Assembly: GCA_019321725.1 (NCBI GenBank)
Contig: CM033110.1
Location: 2,535,278 to 2,599,277 of the forward strand
DNA: 64,000 nucleotides
From: Paulownia fortunei
Lineage: Eukaryota; Streptophyta; Magnoliopsida; Lamiales; Paulowniaceae
Direction: 5' to 3'
Part shown: positions 25,385 through 39,365 of the stretch, piece after piece
Layout of the letters: each line of letters begins with the position of its first letter
Numbering within the stretch: position 1 is the first letter of the stretch
Notes under the pieces: generated by a model
Seen by the model: the letters and a program-made list of their open reading frames with translations, nothing else
Database searches by the model: none
What the model was told of the DNA's origin: nothing
Program-made: the position numbers and the translations under genes

Positions 25385-25522
25385 TTTTCGTATTCAATTC
25401 GATTATAACTCGTTTAAACTCGATTCGATTAATAATAAAATCAAATTCAAAGATAATTTTTAAAACTCGATAAAAATTTAAACAATAACGTGTTCACCTC
25501 GACTCAATTCGTAAATTATACC
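25385..25522 (+). repeat. Dispersed repeat family D1, 3' partial copy
   Basis: Only the right half of the family is present: ACTCGATTCGATTAATAATA, AATCAAATTCAAAGATAATT, AAACTCGATAAAAATTTAAACAA-like sequence, then CGACTCAATTCG. It directly follows the D2 fragment. Confidence 0.55.
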
Positions 25523-26392
25523 AATCAACCATGTGGATTGCAAAATAATGCTATCTATCACTGTTCCTCAAGTAAAATTATATTTATAAATCACCTAACA
25601 AAAGAGTAGTAAATAATTAAAATAAATGCTATGAATAAATTATCTTTAGCCCAACTTGATATTATAATTAACTAAAGATTATTTGTTTGAAGTTTTTTGC
25701 TTTCAAATTGATGGTGTTCTCATCAAATACAGAATTTCAAATTAGAATAATAGTTTATGGCAAACATATAAAATTTGCACAATTTAACTAATAAAAAAAT
25801 ACAAAGTAACACTTAAAATGAGAAAAGTGTTATATTACTTTTTCCTTTTACTCATAAGAAATAACACAGTATTCGAATTAATTCAAATTTTTGTTGTATT
25901 TGTATATTTGAGGAGTAAAATATCTATTAATAATTTACTGTTATATTGTCGATCGTACAATCTTTTGCAATTTAAAAAGTATTTAAATCATGAGCAACCT
26001 CAATTTAGTATCATTTTTCAAGTGCAATTTATATTAGAAAATGCTATTTCAAGTTTAATCATTTAAACAATGTTCTTAAAGTTTCCACATTGAGTCTAAA
26101 TAAAGATATAGCCGTATATCAACTTTAAACGTTTTAAAACAAACAAATGCAATATATCTTATAATTGATAGAAAATCGCACCTAAGAAAATTGAAAAAGA
26201 TTGATATTTCAACTTTGCCAATAAAAATTTCTACAAAACAAAGATTAGATTCGTTGGTTTCGCCCAACAAAAATATTATGATACCTAATCAAAATCAATA
26301 TTAGGAAGTGGATTTTAAGACAAGTTTGAACACTAAGAATATGAACATTCATTTTCCATCAAATTGGACAGCCTATATGCAGGGCCGGAAAA
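25523..26392. other. AT-rich intergenic sequence
   Basis: Nothing recognisable. Open frames at 25818-26066 and 26076-26270 are AT-biased and without domains. Confidence 0.5.
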
Positions 26393-26718
26393 AAAAACTC
26401 AAAATATTCGATACTCAACTCAAAATTGATTATTAAAAACTCATTTGAACTCAATTCGTTAATTTAATAAATCAAACTTAAACACATTTTTTGTTCGATA
26501 AAATTTGAAATTCGTTCCAAACTCGACTTAATTAGTGAAAAAATATGAGTAAAAAGATCGAACTACTCAACCTCAATTCATGTTCTACTCGATTAAAATT
26601 CGTTCAAACTCGACTCGACTAACAATCAAACCAAACTCAAACACAATTTTTAAAACTCATAAAAATTCAAATAAACTTGAACAATAATATTTTCGATTCG
26701 AGTCGATTCGTTTACACC
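26393..26718 (+). repeat. Dispersed repeat family D1, full-length copy
   Basis: This is the best preserved copy. It runs from ACTCAAAATATTCGATACTC through TTAATTTAATAAATCAAACT, AAAAAGATCGAACTACTCAA, CGACTCGACTAACAATCAAA and AATTTTTAAAACTCATAAAA to the CG-rich end CGATTCGAGTCGATTCGTTT followed by ACAC. No inverted termini or target-site duplication were seen, so the element class is unknown. Confidence 0.65.
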
Positions 26719-28844
26719 ACCTACCTATATGATTTCCCACCTTCCCACGCAAAAAAAAGAAAAAAGAAAAAAGAAAAAAGGCAGCCATTTCTAGTGTCAT
26801 CTGCCCCCCTACCCTAATACCCTTCTGAAAACATACCACCTCAGCCCAACTTCTCCATGGGCCCTTTAGCTCCAACGAAAACTAGGCCATTTCCAGCTCA
26901 TATAGAGTCTTATATATCAGACATAACCTCACATCACTAGTTCGGCCCATTAACATTTAAGCCCCATCAACTAAGGCAATACTCAGTGGCATCAATGTCA
27001 ATTTCCTTTTCAGGGACTGTTCCTTGATCCTCTTTTATCTCAACATTTTGGTTTCAAGTGTGACTTTTGTGGCAAAGATTAGGACAAAAAAGCACATGGG
27101 CAAGACTTTGAATTCATGTACGTCCAAGGTCAATGGCATTGGTGGGTGTTGTCAGTTTGTATCTAATTTTTGCAGAAGGGACCAGTCTGAGGTTCCTCAA
27201 CTGAAAATGGTCCCAAGTTTTCTGGAATAGAAGTTTTTCTTTTGTGGGATTCAGTGAAGATATTTGATGCAGTTCAAACAAACTTGATACATAATATGGC
27301 AGTATGGATCAAGATTACATAAAAGGTCTCCAGTTGGGATTATTCAGAACCTAGATTTTGTAACTGTTGAAAAATTACACATAAACACAATAATCCCTAA
27401 TACTTATTCACAGTAAAATAGTTATTCCTTTAAATTATTCTCAAACACACCTTTACTCCAAGTGACAGATAACTACCAGAGTTATCTAGTACTTTACACA
27501 CAGCAAAGAGAAATTTTAAGATAAATACAAAGAGTCTATCAAGGAGAAATGAATTATATTTACCGATTTAGTTCTTCATTGGCCTCTTACATCAATTAAC
27601 TTGGTCTTGATAGTTTTCTTAGATAGCTTGGCCTATGTCAATCACTTAACTAAATAGTTTTCAATTAATTTTAAATTAATATACTTAGATATTCAAATAT
27701 CCACTTGACTGCATCTTATTATTTGCGTCAAGAATCATATTGATATCCACTCATCAATAATTTAATTATTAAGCACATGATTAGTCTAGCATACATATAG
27801 TGTGCATCAACTTTCTACACCGCTTGCAAAAATAATACTAACTAGAATTTCTTTTTTTTTTTTTTCATTTTAAACATTTCTTTTAACTAAGAACATAATC
27901 TTAACCATGAAGTATTAACAGAATAGTATGATGCATACAAAAATCCGATAATTTAAAATCAAGTATATATCTCATTCTTCTATATCCATTCTAAATGTAA
28001 AGGACAACACTTATACATGACGACATCTCCATATTTCTTTTAGCAATCACATTATTGCTCATATGCAGTGAGAGTTAAATTCTCTCACTTATCTTAACAT
28101 ATATTTAATGATTTTATTCGACCACAGTTAAAACTATCAAAGTAATAGTTCGATGAAATCAATAGCACCACTAGTCGGACAACAATTCAAATGCCAAATA
28201 AAGCTTTCACCGAGCAATCTTTGCGCTCTTACCTTACTTCTTCTCGAATACATTGAACAATTTTTGTAGATTCTCTCATCCATTCTCGTCAATTTTATAT
28301 AGACAATGGAGAACAAATCAATTCACTCTTTCTAACTCGTGTATTTTGAAAGTTTTCTTCAAGTGAGGCAAATGAGTTTAAGAAACACACCTTGTTAAAG
28401 AAATGAACGTCTCCTCGAGAATTTTACAACTCTTATAACTCAAGATCTTTCTGGCTTTAAATGTATTCGTAAATCCTCCTCCAAAAATTCTACATCGTGC
28501 AACATAATTATTGTCACTTTTCCATTAATATGTTCATCATCTTGTGAAAATAAACCCTCTAGAATTTACATGGGCAACAAACCCTCTAATTTGAGTTTGC
28601 TACAATATTAAAGGTGCAGTTAAAATTGCATCTTCTCAAGTGATAGATTCAAATTAATTTTGCACTATTATAAACATAACCATTTTTGGAATAGTGATTC
28701 TTCCCTTGTCTCAAACTCATTAATTTGCAAAGTTTTCAAAATCATTAACTTACTTCGGATTAGAATCCATTCAAATATGGATGTTAAATCCAATCCAATT
28801 TATAATGTTATTCACCACATATGTATATTTATTTATTTATTTTT
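26719..28844. other. Intergenic sequence, possible old retroelement
   Basis: The part at 26870-27240 is GC-richer than usual for the window but has no domain. From about 27365, beginning TGTTGAAAAATTACACATAA, to about 28820 the sequence has the even composition of an LTR or gag remnant. No second LTR, primer-binding site or protein motif could be found. No gene is supported. Confidence 0.35.
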
Positions 28845-28857
28845 CACACACACACAC

Positions 28858-28906
<49 letters not shown>
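28845..28906. repeat. CA/TA compound microsatellite
   Basis: Seven CA units are followed by GA and then twenty-three uninterrupted TA units, read directly. Confidence 0.95.
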
Positions 28907-28908
<2 letters not shown>

Positions 28909-30039
28909 AATATGATCAAAGTATAGATGTGGAGTAATTTCCTTTAAAGCAGTCATTTATGATCAAAAAATTTATAATTAGTCTCTTGAATTAGTTGAAT
29001 ATACATCTAGTTGATGTTTTATTATTATAGCTTCCTTTTGACTCGACATAAAACTCTAAATAAGAGTTATAAAAATTAATATTTTATGTATTTTAAATTA
29101 TATATTATCATAAAAATAATACTTAAAATTTAATATTTTAATGAGATAATTAATTTGGGTTAAAAATAAGTTTTTCTTTCAAAAAAAAAGTCTTATTTTA
29201 AGACATTCTTAAAATAAAGTAGAAATTACAAATTTGGCAAGAGTATAATATAACTCAAAAAGGTTTTTGGCTCAAGCCATTTATGTCTGGCTCAAAGTTC
29301 AGCTCAAAGCCTTCAAACATTTCAACTACTATCTACTGTGAAAATTATTTATTATTTTTTTTTAGAAAAAAAAAAAACACTATGCAAGTTACAAGAAAAC
29401 CCCAAAAAGAAAAAGAAAAGTTAATTCAAAGGGTTCAGGAATCAGGGGATGGGCACATCCTGCAGAGGATTTTTGAGTTTTATTACAGAGAGAGAGAGAG
29501 AGAGTCAAACATGGCTGACGACCCATCAGAGAGATGGGACCCACTTCTGCAAGAGGGCTGTTTGGATGTGGGTCACTTGTTTGCAGACTTGTGCTTTTTC
29601 AATTTTGTGTATTGGTCTTTTACACATTTAATTTCAGTGTGAAAAAGAAGACCGTATATAAAGTATGTATTAATTTTTTTTATATTTAATAATATATTAA
29701 TTATATTAAAATAAAAATAAAATATAATTTCAAAGAGAAAATTCCATTTGAAAAAATATCATTCTAAACTTCACAACAACAGTAAAAGAGGAGGAGGAGG
29801 AGGAGGTGACCTAGTCATCTATGTGATTGAGAGATTTTAGTCGAATTTTGGTGCGATTATGTTCACGGATTTATGATTGTAATTATGACTCATTATTAAA
29901 ATATAGAATATCTAATAGTGTATTTACTAATAAAGAAGTTCAGTTTTATATACCCACGCATCTTTTATTTTAATTTATTATTTTATTTTATATTTTATTA
30001 TATATATATATTGCAAAGTGTGTGTAATTTATGTAAAAA
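28907..30039. other. Intergenic sequence
   Basis: A GA run at 29488-29505 is followed by an ATG at 29512 in a good initiation context (AACATGGCT) and a frame of 43 codons ending at 29640-29642. The peptide has no recognisable domain, so it is not called as a gene. A GAG repeat lies near 29790-29806. Confidence 0.4.
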
Positions 30040-30200
30040 TGACAATGAAACGAATGTTTAGAATAGATTTTATTATTATAAATAAGTCTGGTGTAAGAAT
30101 TTTGAATCTTATTTCAAATTCGTCCGTCCTAAATTAGTCCCCACTTAATTTTTTTTTTTTTTTTAAAAATTTATTATTTATGTATTTATTTGATACTTTT

Positions 30201-30237
<37 letters not shown>

Positions 30238-30375
30238 GTTTCAATATATTACTTTAAAAAAAATATTTAAAAAATAAAATGATTAAGTTTAACCCACCAA
30301 GTCGGATCATTTTTCTAAAAAAAATTGGTGAGCAAGTCTTGTGTTCAGCCAAACTCGTTCGATTATCATCCCTAA
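30040..30375. repeat. Dispersed repeat family D4, copy 2
   Basis: The left side contains AAATGACAATGAAACGAATG, the middle holds CGTCCGTCCTAAATTAGTCC and an AT core with a TA run, and the end reads AACTCGTTCGATTATCATCC. The order matches 5960-6340 and 51350-51690. Confidence 0.5.
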
Positions 30376-30513
30376 ATTCATATCAAATGTATATTTAAAT
30401 AAATATTTAATATATTTAATATATATTTAAAAAGTAAAATATTAGATCAAATATTCAATTATTCGAACTATTAAAAAAAAAAGAATGGTAGAACCGACAG
30501 GTTGGTGGGTGGT

Positions 30514-30648
30514 TGGGCCCAGCGTAGAAGGGGGTTCCTTACACTTCCCTATCATTGGGCCCTTAACTGGGACATGGGGCCCGCTAAAAGCCACTTTTTT
30601 CATATATTTTAACAGAGCTGGGCCTAGCCCAGGGAATCTAGGGGCCCC
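30514..30648. promoter_or_regulatory. Cluster of GGGCC-type palindromes
   Basis: Five GGGCC or GGGCCC words occur in 135 bp: 30514-30520, 30556-30562, 30576-30582, a CTGGGCCTAGCCCAG palindrome-like stretch at 30618-30632, and GGGGCCCC at 30641-30648. TGGGCC/T site II elements are typical TCP-binding promoter motifs in plants. No gene start is recognisable nearby, so a promoter role is only a possibility. Confidence 0.35.
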
Positions 30649-32470
30649 TCATTACTAAATCAAAATTAAATAGCTCATTTTCTTTAAACACATCTTATTA
30701 ATTTATATAATTATCGTACACCCTGAGTATAATAAAATATTATAAACCATTTTCTAAAATAATAAAATCAAAAGGGTACCTTAGAGAATTTGATATTTGA
30801 AACTTAAACGTCCTTTTCTACGAATAGCAGAAAAAAAAAAAACAATAATAATAATAATCGTAGACGACATTGACTTAAACTCGAGCTCTGCTGCTGATAA
30901 AATTTTAAATATTTCTTCCTGGAAATTATAATAAAATTATTTGGAATTTTTGGTAAATTAATTTGAATGAGTTCACATGGGTGTCTGTTAGTGTAAATTG
31001 TTTGGAATAAACCTAGGATCAGCTGCAATTGGAACCACTCAGATCTGTTTGTCTCAGAATATATTTCCCAAAACACTTAGATTAATTCAGATTTTTTTTT
31101 TATATTTATTCTAACTTTAGAATCAAGTCAATTTGAGATTTACAGGCAGTAATTGATGGTCGAATTATTTAAAAAAAATCCATCTCATAATACATTTTTT
31201 CCTCAAAAAAAATTTCCTCAACATATTTCTCTACTTTCTATAAAAATATATCTACATTAAAATATATTTTAATAAAAAAAATAAATCACATCAATTGTGA
31301 TTATTATGTTTTTATCTTTCATCAATATATATTCTTAAAAAATATATTTATATATAAAAGAGTATGTCACGTCAACTGTAATTATTGCATTTTTATTTTT
31401 CGTCCAAATACAATCTCAAAAAACATTCTAATTTTTCTAAAATTACTTTATTTTATTTTTTAATATATATTTTTCATGAATGAAATGTCAAACAATAACT
31501 CCCTTTAAACTCTGGTTAAAAATAAGGTTAGTATATTAATTGCTTGCCTCAGGGAACCCTAACTTATTGAGTTCGTAATTTTCTCGAAGTAATAAAATTA
31601 ATTATAATTCTCTATTTTTGACGCGCTTTTCTGGTAATTAATGGATAATGGTGACATTATATGAATATAAAATTAGAAGGATAATTACTTTTGGAAATTT
31701 CGGATAGTCTTAGTTTTTATTTTTTTCTTTTTGGGATAGTCTAGTTTTTTTATTTTTTATTTTTCTTGCATAATTTTTAAATGAACTCCAGCACTTTACA
31801 TTTTTTTTTTTAATGTCAGAAGTGGAATATTTTGTGCTGTGTTTTTCCTCATTTTTCAGTCTACTTCTAATTTTTTTTTGAAAATATGATATTAATTTTG
31901 AACCCTATTTTCAAAAATTTGTACCATATTTTCAAAAGACACTCATTATCGTAATAAGTGAAGTCAATTAGTCAAATTTTACAACTCACAAATATAAACA
32001 TATTTTTATTTTTATATAAATTGAGAGGACATCTTATTTTCGAATTTTTATTTTCCAAAAATATTTTAAAAAATGAATCCAACCATAGCAAACATTTTTT
32101 AAAATGTGCTTATTTCCTATATGCCAAAAAAATTCTAACAACCATTCTCAAAGCTTAGCTGAGTTTTTTTGAAAGGATATTTTATTTAGTACACACCATA
32201 TAAGAAGGAATATCATTGCTAACATTAAAACTAAACTCTATGTTTGTTAGGGAACACTAAAAATAATATTTTATTAATTATTTATTCAAAAAAATATTTT
32301 ATATATTAACATTTATCTATGAAATAAATGATTTGAACTGATGAATTTGAATCTGAGGGAGCTTATGGATTTGAATACACTTACATTAATAATTTGTAAA
32401 TTATTTATTTTTATAGTGGAAAGATTTTAATTTAATTGATATTTTAGTGTATTTGTGACTAGTAAATCAT
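30649..32470. other. AT-rich intergenic sequence
   Basis: No gene is supported. The minus-strand frame at 30804-31076 and the plus frame at 31958-32158 lack domains and overlap low-complexity sequence. Confidence 0.5.
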
Positions 32471-32815
32471 TTATTTCCCAACAATTCATTTAAACATATT
32501 TCTATTGTTCACACGTTCTCCAATTTCACTATTAAAAATATATTTTTTTATTTTTTTTTTCAAAATATGGAAATAACTCTAAATATAAACATATGACAGT
32601 ATACGAATAAATCATTTTTATTTTTTTTCTTTTAATACGTTAAAAAGTAGTTTTCAGATATTATTTCCCGACAATTCATCCAAACATGTTTCCATTCTCA
32701 ATAAATTCTCTAATTCGACTACTCAAAACACATTTCCGCAAATAATTTTTTTTTCCTCCAAAAATCGAAAATAACTCCAAACATAACCTAAGTTTTGAGC
32801 ATATGACAGTATTTA
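32471..32815. repeat. Diverged tandem duplication, about 190-210 bp period
   Basis: TTATTTCCCAACAATTCATT at 32471 recurs as TTATTTCCCGACAATTCATC at 32661. Later landmarks recur too: TTCTCCAATTTCACTA and TTCTCTAATTCGACTA, then GCATATGACAGTAT or ACATATGACAGTAT at about 32590 and 32800. Confidence 0.7.
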
Positions 32816-35800
32816 CGTTCAAACGTGGCGTTCAGTTCAACTTGCGCAATTAATCAACTAACTTATCTTGTCCTATATATAGAGATGGCATTGGATTGTA
32901 TGAATAAAAAAAAAGGATGGTGTCATTTTCGTCATTTCGTCGTGCACGGCGTCCGTCTTAATCTCATATGCAAAAGTCTGTCAGCTCCAGTGTCAACATC
33001 AAACCTTGCGTTTCCTTCCAAGCAATTCCCCATGAATATGACCCTTCATTTTTTTTTATTTTTATTTTTATTTTTGCCATTTATGCATTTTGATTTATTG
33101 ATTTTTCTTAGAGCTGAATTAAAATAAAATTATTGTTTAGTTCAAATTAAATGCAAACAAGTGGAGGATTTGTGTGCAATTCGTGAATGAGGAATTTTTG
33201 TTTTTAATTAAATTCTTTTTTCTTACGTGTTACGAGAGATGGATTATTATCCTATTGTAAATATATATATATATATATATATATATTGTCATAGTTCTCA
33301 TGCATTTTTTTAATGTGATTACTTGAACATATAAAAAGAAATTTATTGCTTTCAAATGAAAACGCAATTTTCTTAAGTAAAAATTTGATATATTAACATC
33401 TTTTTTTTTTTTAATATTATCTTGTGATCTAGGCATAGATTTATTTAAAAAAATTACATTAAGTTTATATATATATGTGTGTGTGTGTGTGGATTCCCTA
33501 TTTTGCCCCCTTAAAGAAGGCCTAAATCACAAAATTGGACAGCATTTGTATACTTGTTATCAGGATCGCATCCTAACCTTATCGGACGGTTTGGGTCGAA
33601 CCCGAGCTTAATCTCATCATACAATACAAGCAAAGAACCACATAAGTCATGAAGTCTAACATACCCTTAAAAAAACTCTCCCTATAATGCAATAAAAAGA
33701 CAACTTATCTTTTAGTCTTCCATATTTGTATCGAATTTTATATATTTTCTCGAATTCGAATTCATTTAAATATTTAAAGATTTTAGTTAGTGTCACTTGA
33801 ATAAATTTAATATATTTTTTAATTATAAATCAACTTAAATATTTGAAGATCGAGTTCAATTTAATCCGACCACTTCTCCGTCAATCTCGAACAAAAGCAA
33901 ACCAATTTAAGTTTTATAATTAAATCTCAAAAAAATTCTATTTAAATTTAAATTCAAACCCTAAAAATCTTAATTTTAATTATCCCAAAGTTACATAAAA
34001 AAATACAAGTCTAAATTATAAACATTAAAATAAATAATTTCAAAAGGGACCGCAACTCTCTTTTTCTCTAAAGCTTGACAAGTCCAAGCTAACATCTAGA
34101 AGCTGCTCAGCCAATCCTTATATTTTTTATTTATAAAATAAAACAAAATAATCCTTACATTTTAGACCATATCTTTGGATGCTCACATATTAACAGCAAC
34201 ATCAAATCCTTCATTTTTCCCCATTAAGAATATCTCCCACCAAATTACCTACATTATGCTAGTCTTTGTCATAATACTATACCTTAATTAAATAATTAGC
34301 TAATTAATTAATTAATTAATCCACCTTCTCTGTCATGTATTATAATAAATCTAATCGCGTGGTCAGATAGACTTATTAATTAATTGATGTAAAGTTGAAA
34401 AATCAAGTGTGGGCACACACTATTAATTAAATTTGCAAAACAGAGAGAATAAATAAATAAATGCGCGAGTAAATATATAAGTTTTATACATCGTCAAGTG
34501 TAGCATATATATATATATACTACTGAATTCGTGTATTATTTTTGCAAGTAATATTGGATATTGAATTTTAGCATTTTATTTATATGAATAAATTACGGTA
34601 TGGAGTTGAGGATGATGTACTGATTAAGTATTTTAAATCGTTAAAATTGAGATATTAAAATTATACAAATATAAGATTTTGGATTCAAGTTCTATCGAAA
34701 GTGTAAGTATTTGTCGTGAACTTGTTATATTATAATATTTTGAAATTAATAAAATAATGATTATTATATTGAATTAAGTATTATTAATTGACATTTTTAT
34801 TTAATCTTGTAGTTATCATTTATCTTTAAAAAATAAAAAATTAAAGTGAACTCTGGAGGTCATACTAAAATAACATTTGGAGTTATTTTATGTAAAATTT
34901 TGAACGATAAGAAAGAATTGAAGAGAGAAGGAAGAATATAAAGATATAACGTGTTTCGTAATTTGATTTATATTTTTGAATAAAGTATTTGAAAGGTTAT
35001 AATATTTATATTGATCTCTTTTGATTTAATTTTACAATAAATATATATTTATACAGGTGAATTAAATATATAAAAAAAATATTTTAAAATTAAATAAAAA
35101 ATATCACAATACATTATAGTGATTTTGTAATTATATCAATCTTGATTCTTTACAGTTTATGGAGCTATGAATTTTATTCTTTAAAATCTTAAAAAATTAG
35201 GTCAAGAATTTAAATCCAGAACTAGTCTACTGCAGTGAATATACTGTAGGTAAGTCCTACAAAAAAATATCTCGATCGAAACGACATTAATTTCAGGAGG
35301 ATTTTGAATCAATCAAAATAATTTCAACCAATACTCAATATTCACAATGAAAATTGCCTTGATTTATGAATTTGAAACAATTAATTTGTATTCTTTAATT
35401 TAATTCTAAATTCCCTTTCTTACATGTACACAACAATCAACATCTATCTATCTATCTATCTATATATCTATATATATATATATATCACATTTTGAACTAG
35501 GGTAGCACTTGTTTTAACTTTGAATCTTTGATATTCATTATTTCCTATAAGACCATTTCTTCAATATGTTTGTTTCTTTCATGATAATGATGAAAAATTT
35601 ATTTATACAATTTACAAAGTAAGAAACTAGAGGATTTTTCTTTTTTCTTTTTGAGTAAATAATCAAATACATCATTTTATTATAATATTAGATGTCAATT
35701 AAATAATAATTATTAATCCTCAAATCATCCTAGACAATCAACTACTATACTATTATGAAACTCCGATAAATGCTCAAGTTTTGATAAGATTTGAACCCGA

Positions 35801-37799
35801 AATTTAAAGGCAATAGCAAATATGGAAATATTTTTTAAAAATAAATTTTAAATACTTTATCCACCCAAGTTATATTATTATAGTATTTTGCCTCTAATGT
35901 ATTAAATTTTTACCAAAATCCTCTTCGTTACCCTCATTTTTTTTCTACTCAAAAGCCTAGAAAAAAGTATCAAAATATTTTTTTAACTATTGTCAATTAT
36001 GAAAATACAAAAATCTAAAATATTTTTAATACCATAATTGATACTATAATAATATTACAATACCATTTTTTCTGCTTTTGAGTGAAAAAATAAGACAATA
36101 TGAGCGAGTGATAGCTAATGAAGAGTATTTTGTTGAAAAATTGATCTGAAAATACTATTAAGGGGTAAAGTGCTATAATAAATATAAATTGAAGGAGCAA
36201 AAAATTTAAAATTTATTTTAGAAGAGTAAAATATCAAATTAATTAATTTTAAGAAAATAATATATTTAAAATTTATTTTTATGATATAAGTGTTAAAATT
36301 ATTAAATTTGATTGAAGAAGTCCCATTTATCTTTTATTTATAAAAACATGCTTTAGAGAAAAATTATTCCATGTACCTTTTATAGAGTACAATCAGCAAA
36401 ATGGAAAAGACAAAAAGAGAAAGTGAAGGCAAAAGAAAGAACCAAATTCAATGCCTATTGGCTATGCTAAAAGCCCCTCCCACAAATACTGTGAGTGAAC
36501 AAAGTGGAGCATGCCACCTTATTCCACAGCTGCCTGGAACTATCAAATAAAAACACTAAAGTGATCACAATTATTGCTATAAACACTTAAATGGCTCAAT
36601 GAATAAAGTTGATAAAGTTATCATTTATTTAATTAATTAAGCAAAATGGAATTAAAAAAATAAAAAAAAAGTCCTGTGGAGCACCTGAAGCAACATAAAT
36701 AATTTATATATTTCGATTATTTAATTTATCTTGTAAATCTTTTTTTGCTGCCCATTGTCTTTAGATTGAATTCTTCAATGTGCTTTTAGTATACATCTCA
36801 GTTCTCTTGATTTTTTTTTATTGATGTATCCATAGTTTACGATAAAAATTATTGATAAATTTAAATTCGATAGATCTTTATCTTGATTCTGTTGGATGAC
36901 GACGGACATTTTATCATACAATAGTTTTTAGATTTTTGTAAAAATAATATCCTATTTAACTAAGATTTTATGTGTGACGTAAATTTTTTAATGGGTCGTA
37001 TTTAGATCAATTATATTCTTTATGGTCATTTCAAAATATCACTATTTATATATGTCAAAATTTCAAAAGCTTGCATCTTTAGGCCTCAAAGAGGAACCAC
37101 AGCTGTCCTTATCATAAATTGGAGTGGCCATTAATTTGTCAAAAATTGACATGGAGACAGTTAAACACGACATTGTAGCAAAGCACAATGTGTGATGGCA
37201 GCAAAATTCTGTGCTACTATTGGTAACAGCAATTTAATCTATTGCACCAGATAACTATCACCAATCAAGTGTACAAATTCTTTTTTTTTTTTTTTTTTTA
37301 ATTTTTTTTAAAAATATTATTGATGTGACTATGGTGATGACAATTTTTGTGGGACCCACATAAACATGCCCCACCTAAGCCTTCCAATTTTATTTTATTT
37401 TATTTTATAAATTTTGTTTTTTTAAAAATAAACTATTGGGGGTCCATTGGAATGGTGGGGACCAAACTTTCACCTCAAAAAAACATATGGGGGTAGGGGT
37501 ATCTAGGGAAAATAGGAAAATTTGGGAATCTCTCTTTTGTGTTGTTTTTACACCAAACAAAAACATTGCATATACTATGCATGTGCAGCAGAGTTGATTC
37601 GCTGATCTATCAAGAACATGCTACTAATTTGGAAAATGAAAAGTTAATAAATGCAACTAGTAGAAGGATTAAGTAATCATTTGTATTTTAATTAATACTT
37701 TGAATTAAAAATTTGTGTAGGGAATATATGTTAATTTTCGTATTAAATCTGAAAAAAGTATTTATGTATGAAAAATAAAAATAAAAAAAATTAATTTAG
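32816..37799. other. Intergenic sequence
   Basis: No gene is supported over this long stretch. Landmarks are a TA run at about 33260-33287, a TA/TG run at 33464-33491, an ATTA run near 34287-34320, a TCTA run near 35441-35465 and poly-T at 37281-37300. A less AT-rich patch at 36400-36560 and another at 37420-37560 show no domains. At 34585-34740 there is a weak SINE-like stretch with GGATTCAAGTTCTATCGAAA. Confidence 0.45.
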
Positions 37800-38190
37800 T
37801 ATTGAACTTGTTGAGTAATATTTGTATTTTTGAGTTGAAACATTTAGTACACGTATTATACTTATTAATATATTTATAAATATTAATTGAATACCTTGTA
37901 AATAAAAATAAAAATTCTAATAAATTTATAAAAATAAAAATAATTATTAAATAATTATTTTTAAATTGTATTGTAATTATTAATTAAATAATATTGAAAT
38001 ACATATAAAGTAATTTTTATAAAATTTAAAAATAATTACAAGTGCAATAAATATAATTTCAAATTAAGTCGTATTTTGACTCCCACATAATTTTTTTTAC
38101 ACTCGTATTTTACCCATATATTTATAAATTTATTTATCAACTTCTGTATCTTAATTGATTTTTTCACTGTAATTTTTTTAAAAAAAATTA
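37800..38190. repeat. Dispersed repeat family D3, copy 3
   Basis: From TATTTTTGAGTTGAAACATT through ATTTATAAATATTAATTGAA and ATTATTAAATAATTATTTTT to TCGTATTTTGACTCCC and TCGTATTTTACCC, this follows the same order as 4090-4565. Confidence 0.5.
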
Positions 38191-38402
38191 TAATATACTC
38201 ATATATATATATTAAATGTGGAATCTTTCTCTTCCTCTTGTATTTAATTATCTGTGGTAGCATGTTTGAAACTTGAAAATAGTATTCTTCGGATTACATT
38301 AATATGCGTTTTTCATTATTAAGTGAAAAGACTTAACAGTTAATACACCAAAACACACTATCATAAAGAGATGATCTAGAAATAAGTGAATATTTATAGC
38401 TC

Positions 38403-39365
38403 TTAGGGGTGATTGGTATAAAAATTGAATTAATTATGAATGAAATAAATTTATGAATGTAATGGTAACAGGAATAAAATGATATATGTATACTAATTTC
38501 TATGTTTGATATGTATAAAAAATAAAAAATGAATCAAATCGTTATTTTTAATTTGATTCTAATTTTATGATTGATAATTAAAAATTAGTGATAAGAATGA
38601 AATAAAATAATTTTAAAGTCCAAAATATCATTCGATAAAAAATTTATGAAATAAAATTATATTCAATATATTGTGAATCAATGAATTTGTTGTAAACAAT
38701 ATATATATATATATATATATAATCTTATATTAACAAATCAATAAGTGGGTCTCGGAATAATTCTTGGATTTTAATTTTTTTAAAATTTGAATAGGAATTG
38801 AATACGATCCATTAAAATATTACACATATATTTTTTATATGTGTAAAATATTACACATTATAAATAAAAATATATGTGTGTATGTATATATATATATATA
38901 TATATATATAATTATGCATGTTACGTATATACTAAAAATATAAATATAATATTCTTATAATAATAATATAAAATTATCGAGCAACTTATGCTAATAATTT
39001 AAAAATAATAAATATATTTAAAAAAATCTAATTTTTAATAATTAAAATAAAAATAATTATTTTTTATTAATAAAATTATTTTCTTATATATATAAATTTT
39101 AGGTTCATAAAAATCGTAATAGGTAAAGTTTTTAGTTTATCCAATATTTTTATTATATTTAGAAAAATAATTTTAATAAAAATAAATATAAATTCATTTC
39201 TGACTTATTGAAAATAGTTACACTTGTAGGGCAGAAAGAGAATAACTAATCCATATTTTTGAAAATGAGGATTTTTATGAAAACGAATATTTCTATCCCC
39301 AAATTATATTAATCATATGAATGATAATGAATTTGAAAATACCCAAATTTAACATAAACATTAGA
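38403..39365. mobile_element. Possible AT-rich non-autonomous DNA element
   Basis: The left end reads GGGGTGATTGGTATAAAAAT and the far side holds CATATGAATGATAATGAATT. GGTGTTTGGTAT-type starts combined with ATGAATGAAATAA sequence are common in plant miniature elements of the hAT type. Two long TA runs lie inside (38700-38721 and 38886-38912). The ends do not match well enough to claim terminal inverted repeats. Confidence 0.25.

Noticed and set aside
27365..28820. Candidate solo LTR beginning TGTTGAAAAATTACAC
   Set aside because: No matching end in CA with a 5-bp target duplication and no second copy in the window. Kept only as a remark in the intergenic entry.
36515..36545. TTCCACAGCTGCCTGGAACT, similar to miR396
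   Set aside because: Several central positions differ from the mature miRNA and no complementary arm that would complete a hairpin was found nearby.
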